Source: Herbaspirillum sp. 3R11 (GTDB taxonomy: Bacteria > Pseudomonadota > Gammaproteobacteria > Burkholderiales > Burkholderiaceae_D). Taken from it: 64,000 nt of DNA. Location of the stretch: positions 496,001-560,000 of the forward strand of contig NZ_SPNJ01000003.1 of NCBI RefSeq assembly GCF_004563925.1, written 5' to 3'. A program made the translations under genes and the position numbers. Of this stretch, positions 8,574-17,500 are shown one piece after another. How positions within the stretch are numbered: position 1 is the first letter of the stretch; each line of letters starts with the position of its first letter. The notes under the pieces were generated by a model that was not told the DNA's origin, ran no database searches, and saw only the letters and a list, made by a program, of their open reading frames with translations.

Positions 8574-9599
8574 TTACGCGAGCTTCCCGGTGTACTTTTC
8601 CAGCAGCGCCCACGCCTCGGGACCGAACTTCTTGTGCCACTCGGTGTAGAAGCCGGAAGCGCGCAGCTTGGTGCGGAAGGCTTCATTGTCGGTATCGTTG
8701 AACTGCATGCCCTTGCCCTTCATGTCGGCCACCAGAGACTCGTTGAGCGCCTTGACGTCGACGCGTTGCTTGAGGCCGGCTTCGTTGACGTTGCGCGTCA
8801 CGATCTCTTGCAGCTCTTTTGGCATGCGTTCAAACGACTTCTTGTTGCCCATGAACCAGAAGCCGCTCCACACGTGATTGGTCATGGAGCAATACTTTTG
8901 CACTTCATAGAATTTGACGGTGGAGATCACTGCCAGCGGGTTCTCCTGGCCTTCGGCGATCTTGGTCTGCAGCGCGGAATACACCTCGGCGAAGTTGATA
9001 CTGGTCGGCGCCGCATCGAACGCGCGGAACAGCGAGGTCGCCAGCGGGCTCGGCGGCACGCGCAGCTTCATGCCCTTGAAGTCTTCCGGCTTGGTGATCG
9101 GACGCGTGCTGGTGGTGACCTGGCGATAGCCGTTGTCCCAGCAGCGCTCGAACGCGAACAGCGAGGTCGTCGCAGCGATCTGCTTGCGCACGTAGGTGCC
9201 GAGGTCGCCGTCCATTGCTGCCCACACCTGGCTGTAATCCTTGAAGGCAAAACCGACGCCGCTGATCTGGCCGGCCGACACCAGCGTACCGAGCACTTCC
9301 GGCGAGATGGTGAAGAAGTCGATGGCGCCGGCGCGCACTTGCGACAGCATGTCGGTGTCGGTGCCGAGCTGACCGTTGGGATAGACCTGGAAGTCGACAC
9401 GGCCCTTGGACTCGGCGGCGATCTTGGCAGCCATTTCCTTGGCGCGCACGTTCATCGGATGCGTCATCGGCAGGTTGTTGCCGTACTTCAGCGTGAATTC
9501 AGCAGCGGCGCTGGCCGAGCCTGCGTAGAGTCCGGTCGCGGCGGCGGCCGAGGCGACCGAAGCGGTCTTCAGAAAGTGGCGGCGGGTCATGGCGTGCAT
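8574..9599 (-). CDS. TRAP transporter periplasmic binding protein (DctP family)
   Basis: A 341-residue solute-binding protein. The N-terminus has a twin-arginine-type signal (TRRHFLKTA at residues 5-13, hydrophobic stretch, ASA cleavage region near residue 31), so export in a folded state is likely. The mature part shows the DctP pattern, including the ligand-binding region around KLRVPPSPLATSLFRAFDA with its conserved arginine that usually pairs with a ligand carboxylate. It captures an organic acid for the fused permease. SD-like AGGAGAT precedes the ATG. First gene of the five-gene operon; a promoter is visible about 160 bp upstream. Confidence 0.92.
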   Translation of the reverse strand: MHAMTRRHFLKTASVASAAAATGLYAGSASAAAEFTLKYGNNLPMTHPMNVRAKEMAAKIAAESKGRVDFQVYPNGQLGTDTDMLSQVRAGAIDFFTISPEVLGTLVSAGQISGVGFAFKDYSQVWAAMDGDLGTYVRKQIAATTSLFAFERCWDNGYRQVTTSTRPITKPEDFKGMKLRVPPSPLATSLFRAFDAAPTSINFAEVYSALQTKIAEGQENPLAVISTVKFYEVQKYCSMTNHVWSGFWFMGNKKSFERMPKELQEIVTRNVNEAGLKQRVDVKALNESLVADMKGKGMQFNDTDNEAFRTKLRASGFYTEWHKKFGPEAWALLEKYTGKLA

Positions 9600-9758
9600 T
9601 GCGTATCTCCTGGATTTTTATAGGTCGTTGATGGCGTGCAGATTCTGTTCGGGTAGCGAAGACCAGCGCGTCGATGCAGCGAAAAAAAGGTTTTCCGCCC
9701 GGGCTGTCTCCTTGTATATTCTTGATGTTATTTGATTTGTCTCGTTTGCTTTTTGCAG

Positions 9759-9787
9759 AGAATAGGCTTTGAATCTGCTGCGGTCAA
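9759..9787 (-). promoter_or_regulatory. Sigma70-type promoter of the TRAP/RLP operon
   Basis: On the minus strand TTGACC (9782-9787) and TATTCT (9759-9764) are separated by exactly 17 bp. Transcription would start near 9752, giving a leader of about 150 nt before the binding-protein gene. The promoter lies next to the divergent LacI-type gene, so its product is the obvious candidate to bind here. I could not define a convincing operator. Confidence 0.6.
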
Positions 9788-9832
9788 AGCGATTTCATGA
9801 TGGTTTTTGATGTAAACATAAAATATCCCGCT

Positions 9833-10936
9833 ATGGCATTTTCCCCTGATCCCCGCTTGTCGGCCGATGGCATCAACGAAGGCATCAACGAAGGTGGCCG
9901 CGCCCGCGTGACCGACATCGCGCGCGCCGCCGGCGTCTCCACTGCCACAGTCGACCGCGTACTCAACCAGCGTCCCGGCGTGCGCGCCGCAACCATGCAA
10001 AAAGTCCTGAAGGCAGCCGCCGCACTCGACTATCTGCCGGAAGCCGATCTGTACAAGGCGATGCAGCCGAAGCCGATGCGGCTGGTGTTCTTGCTGCCGC
10101 CGCAGAGCAATCGTTTCATGCAGATGCTGGGCGACTACATTGCGTTTTCCGAGGAGCAGCTGGCGCCGTTCAATGTGAAATGCAAATGCCATCACATTGA
10201 AGGCTTCAACCCCAGCGTGCTGGCCAAGCGCCTGCTGCACTACGGCCGCCAGGCCGACGGCGTGGCCTTCATGGCGCTCGAACATCCGCTGGTGCGTGAG
10301 GCGGTCAATACGCTGGTGGCAGAAGGCATCCCGGTGGTGACGTTGATTTCGGACTTGTCGAATTCACGCCGTGCGGCTTATGTCGGCATGGACAATCGGG
10401 CGGCGGGACGTACGGCAGGTTATTTGCTGGGCCGTTTTCTCGGCGGCGCAGGTAGTGCCAAGGCCAAGCCGATGAAGGTGGCGATGATTGCCGGCAGTCT
10501 CAGCTATCGCGGTCATGAAGAGCGCGAGATGGGATTTCTGCATGTGCTCGAAGAAATGTTCCCGCATCTGCAGGTGGTCGGTCTGCGCGAGGGGCATGAC
10601 GACGCCGATACCAACTACAAGCAGGCGCGCACGCTGCTGGAGCAATATCCGGATCTGGTCGGCATGTATAACATCGGCGGCGCGTCGGACGGCGTCGGGC
10701 GCGCGCTCAGGGAAAGCGGTCGCGAACAGAAGGTGGTGTTCATCGGGCATGGCCTGACGCCGGATACGCGGGGGCTGCTGATCGATGGGACGGTGGATGC
10801 GATTTTGACGCAGCATCCGCAGAACATGATCATGAATTGTGTGCGGATATTTGGGAATTTGCGGGAGAAGAAGGAGGCGTTGGCGGGGGTGGAGGCGGTG
10901 AGGATTAGTGTGATGTTGAGAGAGAATTTGCCGTAG
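9833..10936 (+). CDS. LacI-family transcriptional regulator, probable regulator of the divergent TRAP/RLP operon
   Basis: A LacI/GalR repressor. The HTH is RVTDIARAAGVSTATVDRVL (the family's usual TVSRVL reads TVDRVL), followed by the hinge NQRPGVRAATMQKVLKAAAALDY. The rest is a periplasmic-binding-protein-like effector domain of about 280 residues with DGVAFMALEHP, GMDNRAAGRTAGYL and a late IGHGLTPDTR segment. ATG at 9833 gives 367 residues and a short N-terminal lead; ATG at 9797 or 9800 is also possible, and none has a good ribosome binding site. It is divergent from the operon with about 230 bp between. The effector is probably the transported sugar acid or an intermediate. The last 60 codons shift toward G-ending and rare codons. 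Confidence 0.88.
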   Translation: MAFSPDPRLSADGINEGINEGGRARVTDIARAAGVSTATVDRVLNQRPGVRAATMQKVLKAAAALDYLPEADLYKAMQPKPMRLVFLLPPQSNRFMQMLGDYIAFSEEQLAPFNVKCKCHHIEGFNPSVLAKRLLHYGRQADGVAFMALEHPLVREAVNTLVAEGIPVVTLISDLSNSRRAAYVGMDNRAAGRTAGYLLGRFLGGAGSAKAKPMKVAMIAGSLSYRGHEEREMGFLHVLEEMFPHLQVVGLREGHDDADTNYKQARTLLEQYPDLVGMYNIGGASDGVGRALRESGREQKVVFIGHGLTPDTRGLLIDGTVDAILTQHPQNMIMNCVRIFGNLREKKEALAGVEAVRISVMLRENLP

Positions 10937-11000
10937 CTTTTGTACTCGTATTGTCCCGACTTCTGTTTGTCGATAGCCTAAATTGTCCTTTCTTCGATCA

Positions 11001-11565
11001 ACCCTGCCGGGGGTAGCCCGGCGGCTACTCACTTTCTTTGCTTCGCCAAAGAAAGTAAGCAAAGAAAGGCGACCGCGGGATCCAGGTCCTTCGGACTTCC
11101 CGGTGCTGCGATGCAAAAAATGGGAGGGGAAACAAACTCGCTTCGCTCAAACAAGTTTCCCCTCTTTTTCCATTTTTCGCATCGCATCACCGGCTGGCTC
11201 CAAGCGGAACGGCCAAACTGGCTCGCTTCGCATCGCCAGGGGACGGAGATGAAGCAACGGTCGCAGTTCTCCGCTACCAATAAAACCAAGAATGAGAATC
11301 ACGATGCCGCAGGCGAGCCCCCCAAGGCAATGCGAAGCGAGCCGGAAAAAGAATTCCGCTTATGAGTCGCCGTTGGTGACGTGCTCAAATCGGAAAAAGA
11401 AGGGAAACTTGTCTGAGCGCAGCGAGTTTGTTTCCCTTCCCGATTTGAGTGCGGCGCCAACGGGAACCCCGCGCAGCGGGGCGGCGAATCGCGGTCGCCT
11501 TTCTTTGCTTACTTTCTTTGGCGAAGCAAAGAAAGTAAGCGGCTGCCGGGCCGCCCCCGGCAACC
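11001..11565. repeat. Giant concentric imperfect palindrome
   Basis: Three nested pairs of inverted repeats share one centre near 11282: outer arms 11031-11077 and 11490-11536 (47 bp, identical by eye), middle arms 11122-11171 and 11392-11441 (46 of 50), inner arms 11220-11237 and 11326-11343 (17 of 18). The outer arms also contain a local palindrome ACTTTCTTTG-CTTCGC-CAAAGAAAGT, and each middle arm forms its own hairpin. Short ORFs on either strand inside it (about 85-90 residues) mirror each other and look like by-products. Similar ACTTTCTTTG-type repeats are common between genes in this bacterial group. It fills most of the 839-bp gap between the LacI-type gene and the RND operon. Confidence 0.85.
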
Positions 11566-11634
11566 CCGGTAGTCCGAAGAAAGAACAGCATCAGCAACGC
11601 AAACACGTGATCGAAGCTAGCCAAATCCGAAACT

Positions 11635-11648
11635 GACAGAAATGTCAT
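11635..11648. promoter_or_regulatory. CusR/CopR-like response-regulator box
   Basis: The palindrome TGACA-GAAA-TGTCA has the same half-sites and 4-bp spacing as the published E. coli CusR box core (TGACA-N4-TGTCA). It lies about 40 bp upstream of a TATAAA (11681-11686) with no good -35 element, as expected for an activator-dependent promoter. The operon that follows ends with a CusR/CusS-like pair, so autoregulation is likely. Confidence 0.55.
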
Positions 11649-11775
11649 ATTTCCGTCAGCCTCCAGTTGACCGCCTCTCTATAAAGTGAACACCGTATAA
11701 AAAGGTGTCGACGGCCGTCCGCAATTCGTAGTTCCCGTCCGTCAACATTTCCATTTTGATCGCCCGCTCAATGCA

Positions 11776-13317
11776 ATGCCGTCCACCATGCCGCCAAACC
11801 CACCCATGACAGCGACCACCAAATCGCCACCCCGCTCCACCGCATTCCAGCCAGCCCCCCTGTTGTCCGCCGCTGCCATCGCCACGGCCCTGCTGCTCGG
11901 CGGCTGCGCGGTCGGTCCTGACTACGTCCGCCCGCAACTCGACCTGCCCACGGCCTACAAGGAACAAGGCCCGTGGAAGAAGGCCGAGCCCGGTCAGATC
12001 GACAGCAACCAGCGCTGGTGGGAAGCGTATCGCGACCCGGTGCTCAACGGCCTGATCGAGCAAGCCAACCAGGCCAATCAGAATATCCGTCTTGCCGAAG
12101 CGCAATATCGCCAGGCCCAGGCCACCGCCGCCATTGCACGCGCCAGCCTGTGGCCGACCATCGGCGCCTCGGCTGGACCTACGCGGGCGCAGACCAACAG
12201 CCCGACCGCCGGCAGCAGGCTGACCGATACCTACGCTGTCGGTCTCAACGCCTCGTGGGAAGCAGACATCTGGGGCCGCGTGCGGCGCTCGGTAGAAAAC
12301 GGCGACGCAGCCAGCCACGCCAGCGCGGCCAGCCTGGGCGCGGCGCGTCTGAGCATCCAGGCGACGCTGGCGCAGAACTACCTGCAATTGCGCGTGACTG
12401 ATCTGCAAAAGGATTTGTACGCGCGCACCGTGGCTGCCTATACGCGCTCGTTCCAGCTGACCCGGCATCAGTATGACGCGGGCGTGGCGTTGCGCTCCGA
12501 TGTCGCGCTGGCGGAAACGCAATTGCGCGCGGCACAGGCGCAGCTGATCGACCTCGACGCCACCCGCAACCAGCTGGAACACGCCATCGCCATCCTGCTC
12601 GGCAAGGCACCGGCGGCATTCTCGCTGGCGCCGCTGACTACCGATGCCGCAGCATTGCAAGCCAGCATGCCGGCGACGCCGACCGGACTGCCGTCCGATC
12701 TGCTGGAACGTCGTCCTGACATCGCCAACGCCGAGCGTCTGGCCGCAGCCGCCAACGCCAACATCGGCGTGGCGCGCGCGGCGTATTTCCCGGCGCTGAC
12801 CCTGGGCGCCTCCGGCGGTTACAGCGGCGTATCGTTCTCGCAGTTGTTCGATACGCCTAGCCGCGTGTGGTCGCTCGGCGCCACGCTGGCGGTGGTGCTG
12901 TTCGACGGCGGCGCCCGCAGCGCGCGCAACGACCAGGCCACCGCGGCGTTCGACGGCGCCGTCGCCACCTACAAACAAACCGTGCTGGGCGGCTTGCAGG
13001 AAGTCGAAGACAACCTGTCGACGCTGCGCGTGCTGGATCAGGAAAGCCAGGTGCAGGATCAGGCGGTGAAGGCGGCGCAATTGTCCGAGCGACTGGCGCT
13101 GAGCCAGTACCAGGCCGGCACCACCACCTACATCGCGGTCGTGACGACGCAGGCGACTTCGCTGACCAACCAGCGCACCGCCGTCACCCTGCTGGGTCGC
13201 CAGCTGGTGGCCAGCGTGGCGCTGATCAAGGCCACCGGCGGCGGCTGGACCGTGGCCGACATCGACAAGGTGAGTGCTTCCGCGGCATCCACCTCCGCCA
13301 ACAAAGCCGACAAATAA
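11776..13317 (+). CDS. RND efflux outer-membrane factor lipoprotein (NodT/OprM type)
   Basis: A 513-residue TolC-like outer-membrane channel. The lipoprotein signal has lipobox LLGGC with Cys44 from this start (Cys34 if the ATG at 11806 is used), then AVGPDYVRP, the usual start of mature OprM/NodT proteins. Two repeated OEP domains of long helices follow (about residues 90-300 and 305-500), with AAQAQLIDLDATRNQLEHAIAILLGKAP and LPSDLLERRPDI as typical motifs. It forms the outer-membrane exit of the tripartite pump encoded by the next two genes. No strong ribosome binding site marks the start, so it may be 10 residues shorter. Confidence 0.92.
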   Translation: MPSTMPPNPPMTATTKSPPRSTAFQPAPLLSAAAIATALLLGGCAVGPDYVRPQLDLPTAYKEQGPWKKAEPGQIDSNQRWWEAYRDPVLNGLIEQANQANQNIRLAEAQYRQAQATAAIARASLWPTIGASAGPTRAQTNSPTAGSRLTDTYAVGLNASWEADIWGRVRRSVENGDAASHASAASLGAARLSIQATLAQNYLQLRVTDLQKDLYARTVAAYTRSFQLTRHQYDAGVALRSDVALAETQLRAAQAQLIDLDATRNQLEHAIAILLGKAPAAFSLAPLTTDAAALQASMPATPTGLPSDLLERRPDIANAERLAAAANANIGVARAAYFPALTLGASGGYSGVSFSQLFDTPSRVWSLGATLAVVLFDGGARSARNDQATAAFDGAVATYKQTVLGGLQEVEDNLSTLRVLDQESQVQDQAVKAAQLSERLALSQYQAGTTTYIAVVTTQATSLTNQRTAVTLLGRQLVASVALIKATGGGWTVADIDKVSASAASTSANKADK

Positions 13318-13351
13318 GCCGAGCAATAAAAACAATTTCGCGAGTGAAAGC

Positions 13352-14599
13352 ATGACTACTTCTTTGACACCAAAACGTTCCACCCTGTTGATTTCCGCTG
13401 CCGTGCTGATCGCCATCGGCGGCGGCGCCTGGTCGCTGTTCCATCGCGCCGACGCAGTCGCCGCGTCCAAGGAACAGGCGCAACAAGCGCCGTCGATTTC
13501 CGTCACCACCGTGCAGGTGCAGGAGCGCGACATTCCGCTCTACCTGTCGGGCGTCGGCACCGTGACCGCCAACGCCAGCGTCGTCGTCAAGGTGCGCATC
13601 GACGGCCAGCTCGACAAGGTCGGCTTCACCGAAGGCCAGGACGTCAAGGCAGGCCAGTTGCTGGCGCAGATCGATCCGCGCGCGCTGCAGGCGCAACTGG
13701 CGCAGGTACAGGCGCAACAGGCGCGTGACCAGGCCCAGCTGACGAACGCAAAAATCGACTTGCAACGCTACACCACGCTGCGTCAGCAGGACGCCGCCAC
13801 GCAACAGCAACTGGATACGCAAAAGGCCCTGGTGGCGCAGCTCGAAGCCGCCGTCAAAACCGATGAAGCGCAGATCAGCTACGCCAAGGTCCAGCTCGGC
13901 TACACCACCATCAACGCGCCGATCAGCGGCCGCGTCGGCGCGCGTCTGGTCGATCCGGGCAATATCGTCCACGCCTCCGATGCCAACGGCCTGGTGATCA
14001 TCAACCAGATCGATCCGATCACCGTGCAATTCACCTTGCCGGAAGAAGCTGTGCCGGCCATCAACCGCGCCCAGCTCTCCAGCCACAAGCCGTTGAAGGT
14101 CACCGCCTACGCGCGCACCAGCAATGAACCGCTGGCGACCGGCACGCTGATCCTGCTCAACAACCAGATCGACACCACCAGCGGCACCGTGCAGCTCAAG
14201 GCGCGCTTCACCAACCAGCAGCACACGCTGTGGCCGGGCCAGTACGTCAACGTCAACCTGCAGATGGATGACCATGCGCCGGCGCTGACCCTGCCTGCCG
14301 CTGCGATCCAGCGCAACCAGCAAGGCACGTACGTGTACATCGTCAAGGCCGACGAAACGGTGGCGATCCAGCCGGTCAAGGTCACGCGCATCCAGGACGC
14401 CATTGCGGTGCTGAGCCAGGGTCTCGAGGTCAATCAACGTGTCGTGCTGGACGGTCAGTACAAGCTCAAACCCGGCAGCCACGTGATTGAAAACAAGGCG
14501 GCTGCCAACGGCGCCGGCGCTTCTGCTGCTTCTGCTGCTTCTGCTGCTCCTGCCAATGCTCCTGCCAATGCTCCTGCTGCGAAAGGATCCGCAAAGTGA
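13352..14599 (+). CDS. RND efflux periplasmic adaptor subunit (MdtA type)
   Basis: A 415-residue membrane-fusion protein with one N-terminal membrane anchor (residues about 12-28). It then has a split lipoyl/biotinyl domain (VVVKVRIDGQLDKVGFTEGQ and YTTINAPISGRVG), an alpha-helical coiled-coil hairpin between them, a beta-barrel and a membrane-proximal domain. It bridges the inner-membrane pump and the outer-membrane channel. ATG at 13352 is chosen because it has a GAGTGAAAG site and the anchor follows directly. The tail is an imperfect Ala/Pro/Asn repeat (about residues 385-412). Its stop overlaps the GTG start of the pump gene by 4 bp. Confidence 0.93.
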   Translation: MTTSLTPKRSTLLISAAVLIAIGGGAWSLFHRADAVAASKEQAQQAPSISVTTVQVQERDIPLYLSGVGTVTANASVVVKVRIDGQLDKVGFTEGQDVKAGQLLAQIDPRALQAQLAQVQAQQARDQAQLTNAKIDLQRYTTLRQQDAATQQQLDTQKALVAQLEAAVKTDEAQISYAKVQLGYTTINAPISGRVGARLVDPGNIVHASDANGLVIINQIDPITVQFTLPEEAVPAINRAQLSSHKPLKVTAYARTSNEPLATGTLILLNNQIDTTSGTVQLKARFTNQQHTLWPGQYVNVNLQMDDHAPALTLPAAAIQRNQQGTYVYIVKADETVAIQPVKVTRIQDAIAVLSQGLEVNQRVVLDGQYKLKPGSHVIENKAAANGAGASAASAASAAPANAPANAPAAKGSAK

Positions 14600-17500
14600 G
14601 TGTGTCCGCTACCTTCATCAAGCGCCCCATCGGCACCACGCTGCTGGCGCTGGCTATCCTGCTGGTCGGCGTTGCGGTCTGGCCGCTGCTGCCGGTCGCG
14701 CCGCTGCCGCAGGTCGACTTCCCGACGATTCAAGTCTCCGCAAGTTTGCCCGGAGGCAGTCCTGAAACCATGGCCTCCAACGTCGCGCAACCGCTGGAAC
14801 GCCAGTTCTCGCTGATTGCCGGCCTGTCGCAAATGACTTCGCAAAGTGCGCTGGGCAGCACCCAGATCACCTTGCAGTTCGATCTCAACCGCAACATCGA
14901 CGCCGCCGCGCTGGACGTGCAGGCGGCGATCAACGCCTCGACCGGCCAGTTGCCGGCCAACCTGCCGAATCCGCCGACCTTCCGCAAGGTCAATCCGGCC
15001 GACTCGCCGATCATGATCATGTCGGTGCAATCCGATGCGCTGCCGCTGACGCAGGTCAGCGACTTTGCCGACAATATCCTGGCGCAGCAGATCTCGCAGA
15101 TCTCCGGCGTCGGTCTGGTCAACGTCAACGGCGCGCAAAAACCGGCCGTGCGCATCCAGGTCGATCCGGCCAAGCTGGCCACGCTGAACCTGAGCCTGGA
15201 AGACATCCGCGGCGTGATCGCCACCACCACCGTGAACCAGCCCAAGGGTACGGTTGACGGCACGCATCAGAGCTTTACCGTCTACACCAACGATCAGTTG
15301 CTGAGCGCCGATCCATGGAACGACATGGTGCTGGCTTACCGCGCCGGCGCACCGATCCGCGTGCGCGACATCGGCGTGGCGATCGATGCGCCTGAAAACA
15401 TGAAGATCGCCGCGTGGGCATTCTCCGGCGCTGCCGCAGAGACCGACACGACGCTGACCAACGGCCGCTCCATCGTGCTGGCGATCACCAAGCAGCCGGG
15501 CGCCAACGTGATTGAAACGGTCGACCGCATCAAGGCCGCGATGCCGCGCCTGCGCGCAGCGATCCCGGCCAGCGTGCACGTCAATACGCTGATCGATCGC
15601 ACCCAGACCATCCGCGCCTCGGTTGAAGACGTCGAGTTCACGCTGGTCCTGACGATTGCGCTGGTGGTGATGGTGATCTTCGTGTTCCTGCGCAACATCG
15701 CAGCGACGCTGATCCCGAGCATCACCGTGCCGCTGGCGATCATGGGTACCGCCGCCGTGATGTATCTGGTCGGCTACAGTCTCGACAATCTGTCGCTGAT
15801 GGCGCTGACGATCGCGGTCGGCTTCGTGGTCGACGATGCGATCGTGATGCTGGAAAACATTTACCGCTACGTCGAAGAAGGCATGTCGCCGATGGAAGCG
15901 GCGTTGAAAGGCTCCAGCGAAATCGGCTTCACCATCATCTCGATCTCGGTGTCGCTGGTGGCGGTGTTCATCCCGCTGCTGCTGATGGGCGGTATCGTCG
16001 GCCGTCTGTTCCGCGAGTTCGCCGTGACCGTGACGCTGACCATCGGCGTGTCGGTGATCATTTCGCTGACGCTGACGCCGATGCTGTGCTCGCGCTTCCT
16101 GAAGAACAGCCACGCTGAGAAGCACGGCAAGATGTACCAGTTGTTCGAGCGCTTCTTCGACGCCCTGCTGAACGGCTACAAGCGCGGCCTCGATCTGGTG
16201 CTGCGTCACCAGTTCATCACGCTGATGAGTTTCCTCGCCACCGTTGCGGTGACCGTAGTGCTGTTCATCTTCATTCCGAAGGGATTCTTCCCGCAACAGG
16301 ACAACGGCGTGATCGCCGGCTTTGCCGAATCGGCGCAGGATATTTCCTCGACCGCGATGCATCGCCGCCTGCTGCAAGTGGCCGATGTGGTGCGCAAGGA
16401 TCCGGACGTGACCGGCTTCGCGATGAGCGCGGGTTCGACTACCTTCAATACCGGCAACTTCTTCATTGCGCTGAAACCGAAGAGCGAAGGCCGCACGCTG
16501 GACGCCAGCGAGATCATCACGCGCCTGCGTCCGCAAGTGGCGAAGATCCAGGGTGTCAACCTGTTCATGCAGGCCAGCCAAGACATCAACGTCGGCGGCC
16601 GTTTGTCACGTACGCAGTATCAATACACGCTGACCGATTCCAACCTCGATGAGCTCAATGTCTGGGCGCCGAAAATGGTGGATCGCATGCGCCGTCTGAA
16701 GCAACTCACCGACGTCGCCTCAGATCAACAAAACTCGGCGGCGACGGCGACCATCACAATCGACCGTGCGCGTGCATCGAGCTTCGGCATTTCGCCGGCG
16801 CTGATCGACGCCACGATCTATGACGCCATCGGCCAGCGCCAGGTCGCGCAGTACTTCACGCAAGTGAACAGCTATCGCGTGATCCTGGAAGTGACGCCTG
16901 AACTGCAAAAGGATCCGGCGCTGTTCAACAAGCTCTACCTGACCTCGCCGCTGACCGGCCAGCAAGTGCCGCTGTCGACCTTCATCAAGGTCGACACGAC
17001 CAAGACTGCTTATCTGTCGATCAGCCATCAGAGCCAGTTCCCGGCGGTGACGATTTCGTTCAACCTGGCGCACGGCGTGGCGCTGGGCGAAGCGGTCGAC
17101 GCCATCAACCAGGCGCAGGCCGAGATGGGCGTGCCGACTACCTTGTCGGGCGCGTTCCAGGGTACGGCCAAGGCCTTCGGCGATTCGCTGTCGTCGCAGC
17201 CTTACCTGATTGCGGCGGCGCTGATCGCGGTGTATATCGTGCTGGGCCTGCTGTATGAGAGCTACATCCATCCTCTGACCATCCTGTCGACGCTGCCTTC
17301 GGCCGGCGTGGGGGCGCTGCTGATCCTGATGGCGGGCGGCTACGACCTCAGCGTGATTGCGCTGATCGGCATCATCCTGCTGATCGGCATCGTCAAGAAA
17401 AACGGCATCATGATGATCGACTTTGCGCTGACGGCTGAACGGCAACACGGCATGAAGCCGGAAGAAGCGATCTATCAGGCGTGTCTGCTGCGCTTCCGGC

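Noticed and set aside
3509..10936. Calling the cluster a complete D-apiose pathway
   Set aside because: Apiose dehydrogenase, lactonase and apionate oxidoisomerase genes are absent, and a VOC enzyme is present instead, so the substrate is left open.
10983..11365. Several 80-90-residue frames inside the giant palindrome
   Set aside because: Both strands give near-identical LLTFFASPKK-type peptides because of the symmetry; they are by-products of the repeat and have no ribosome site or domain.
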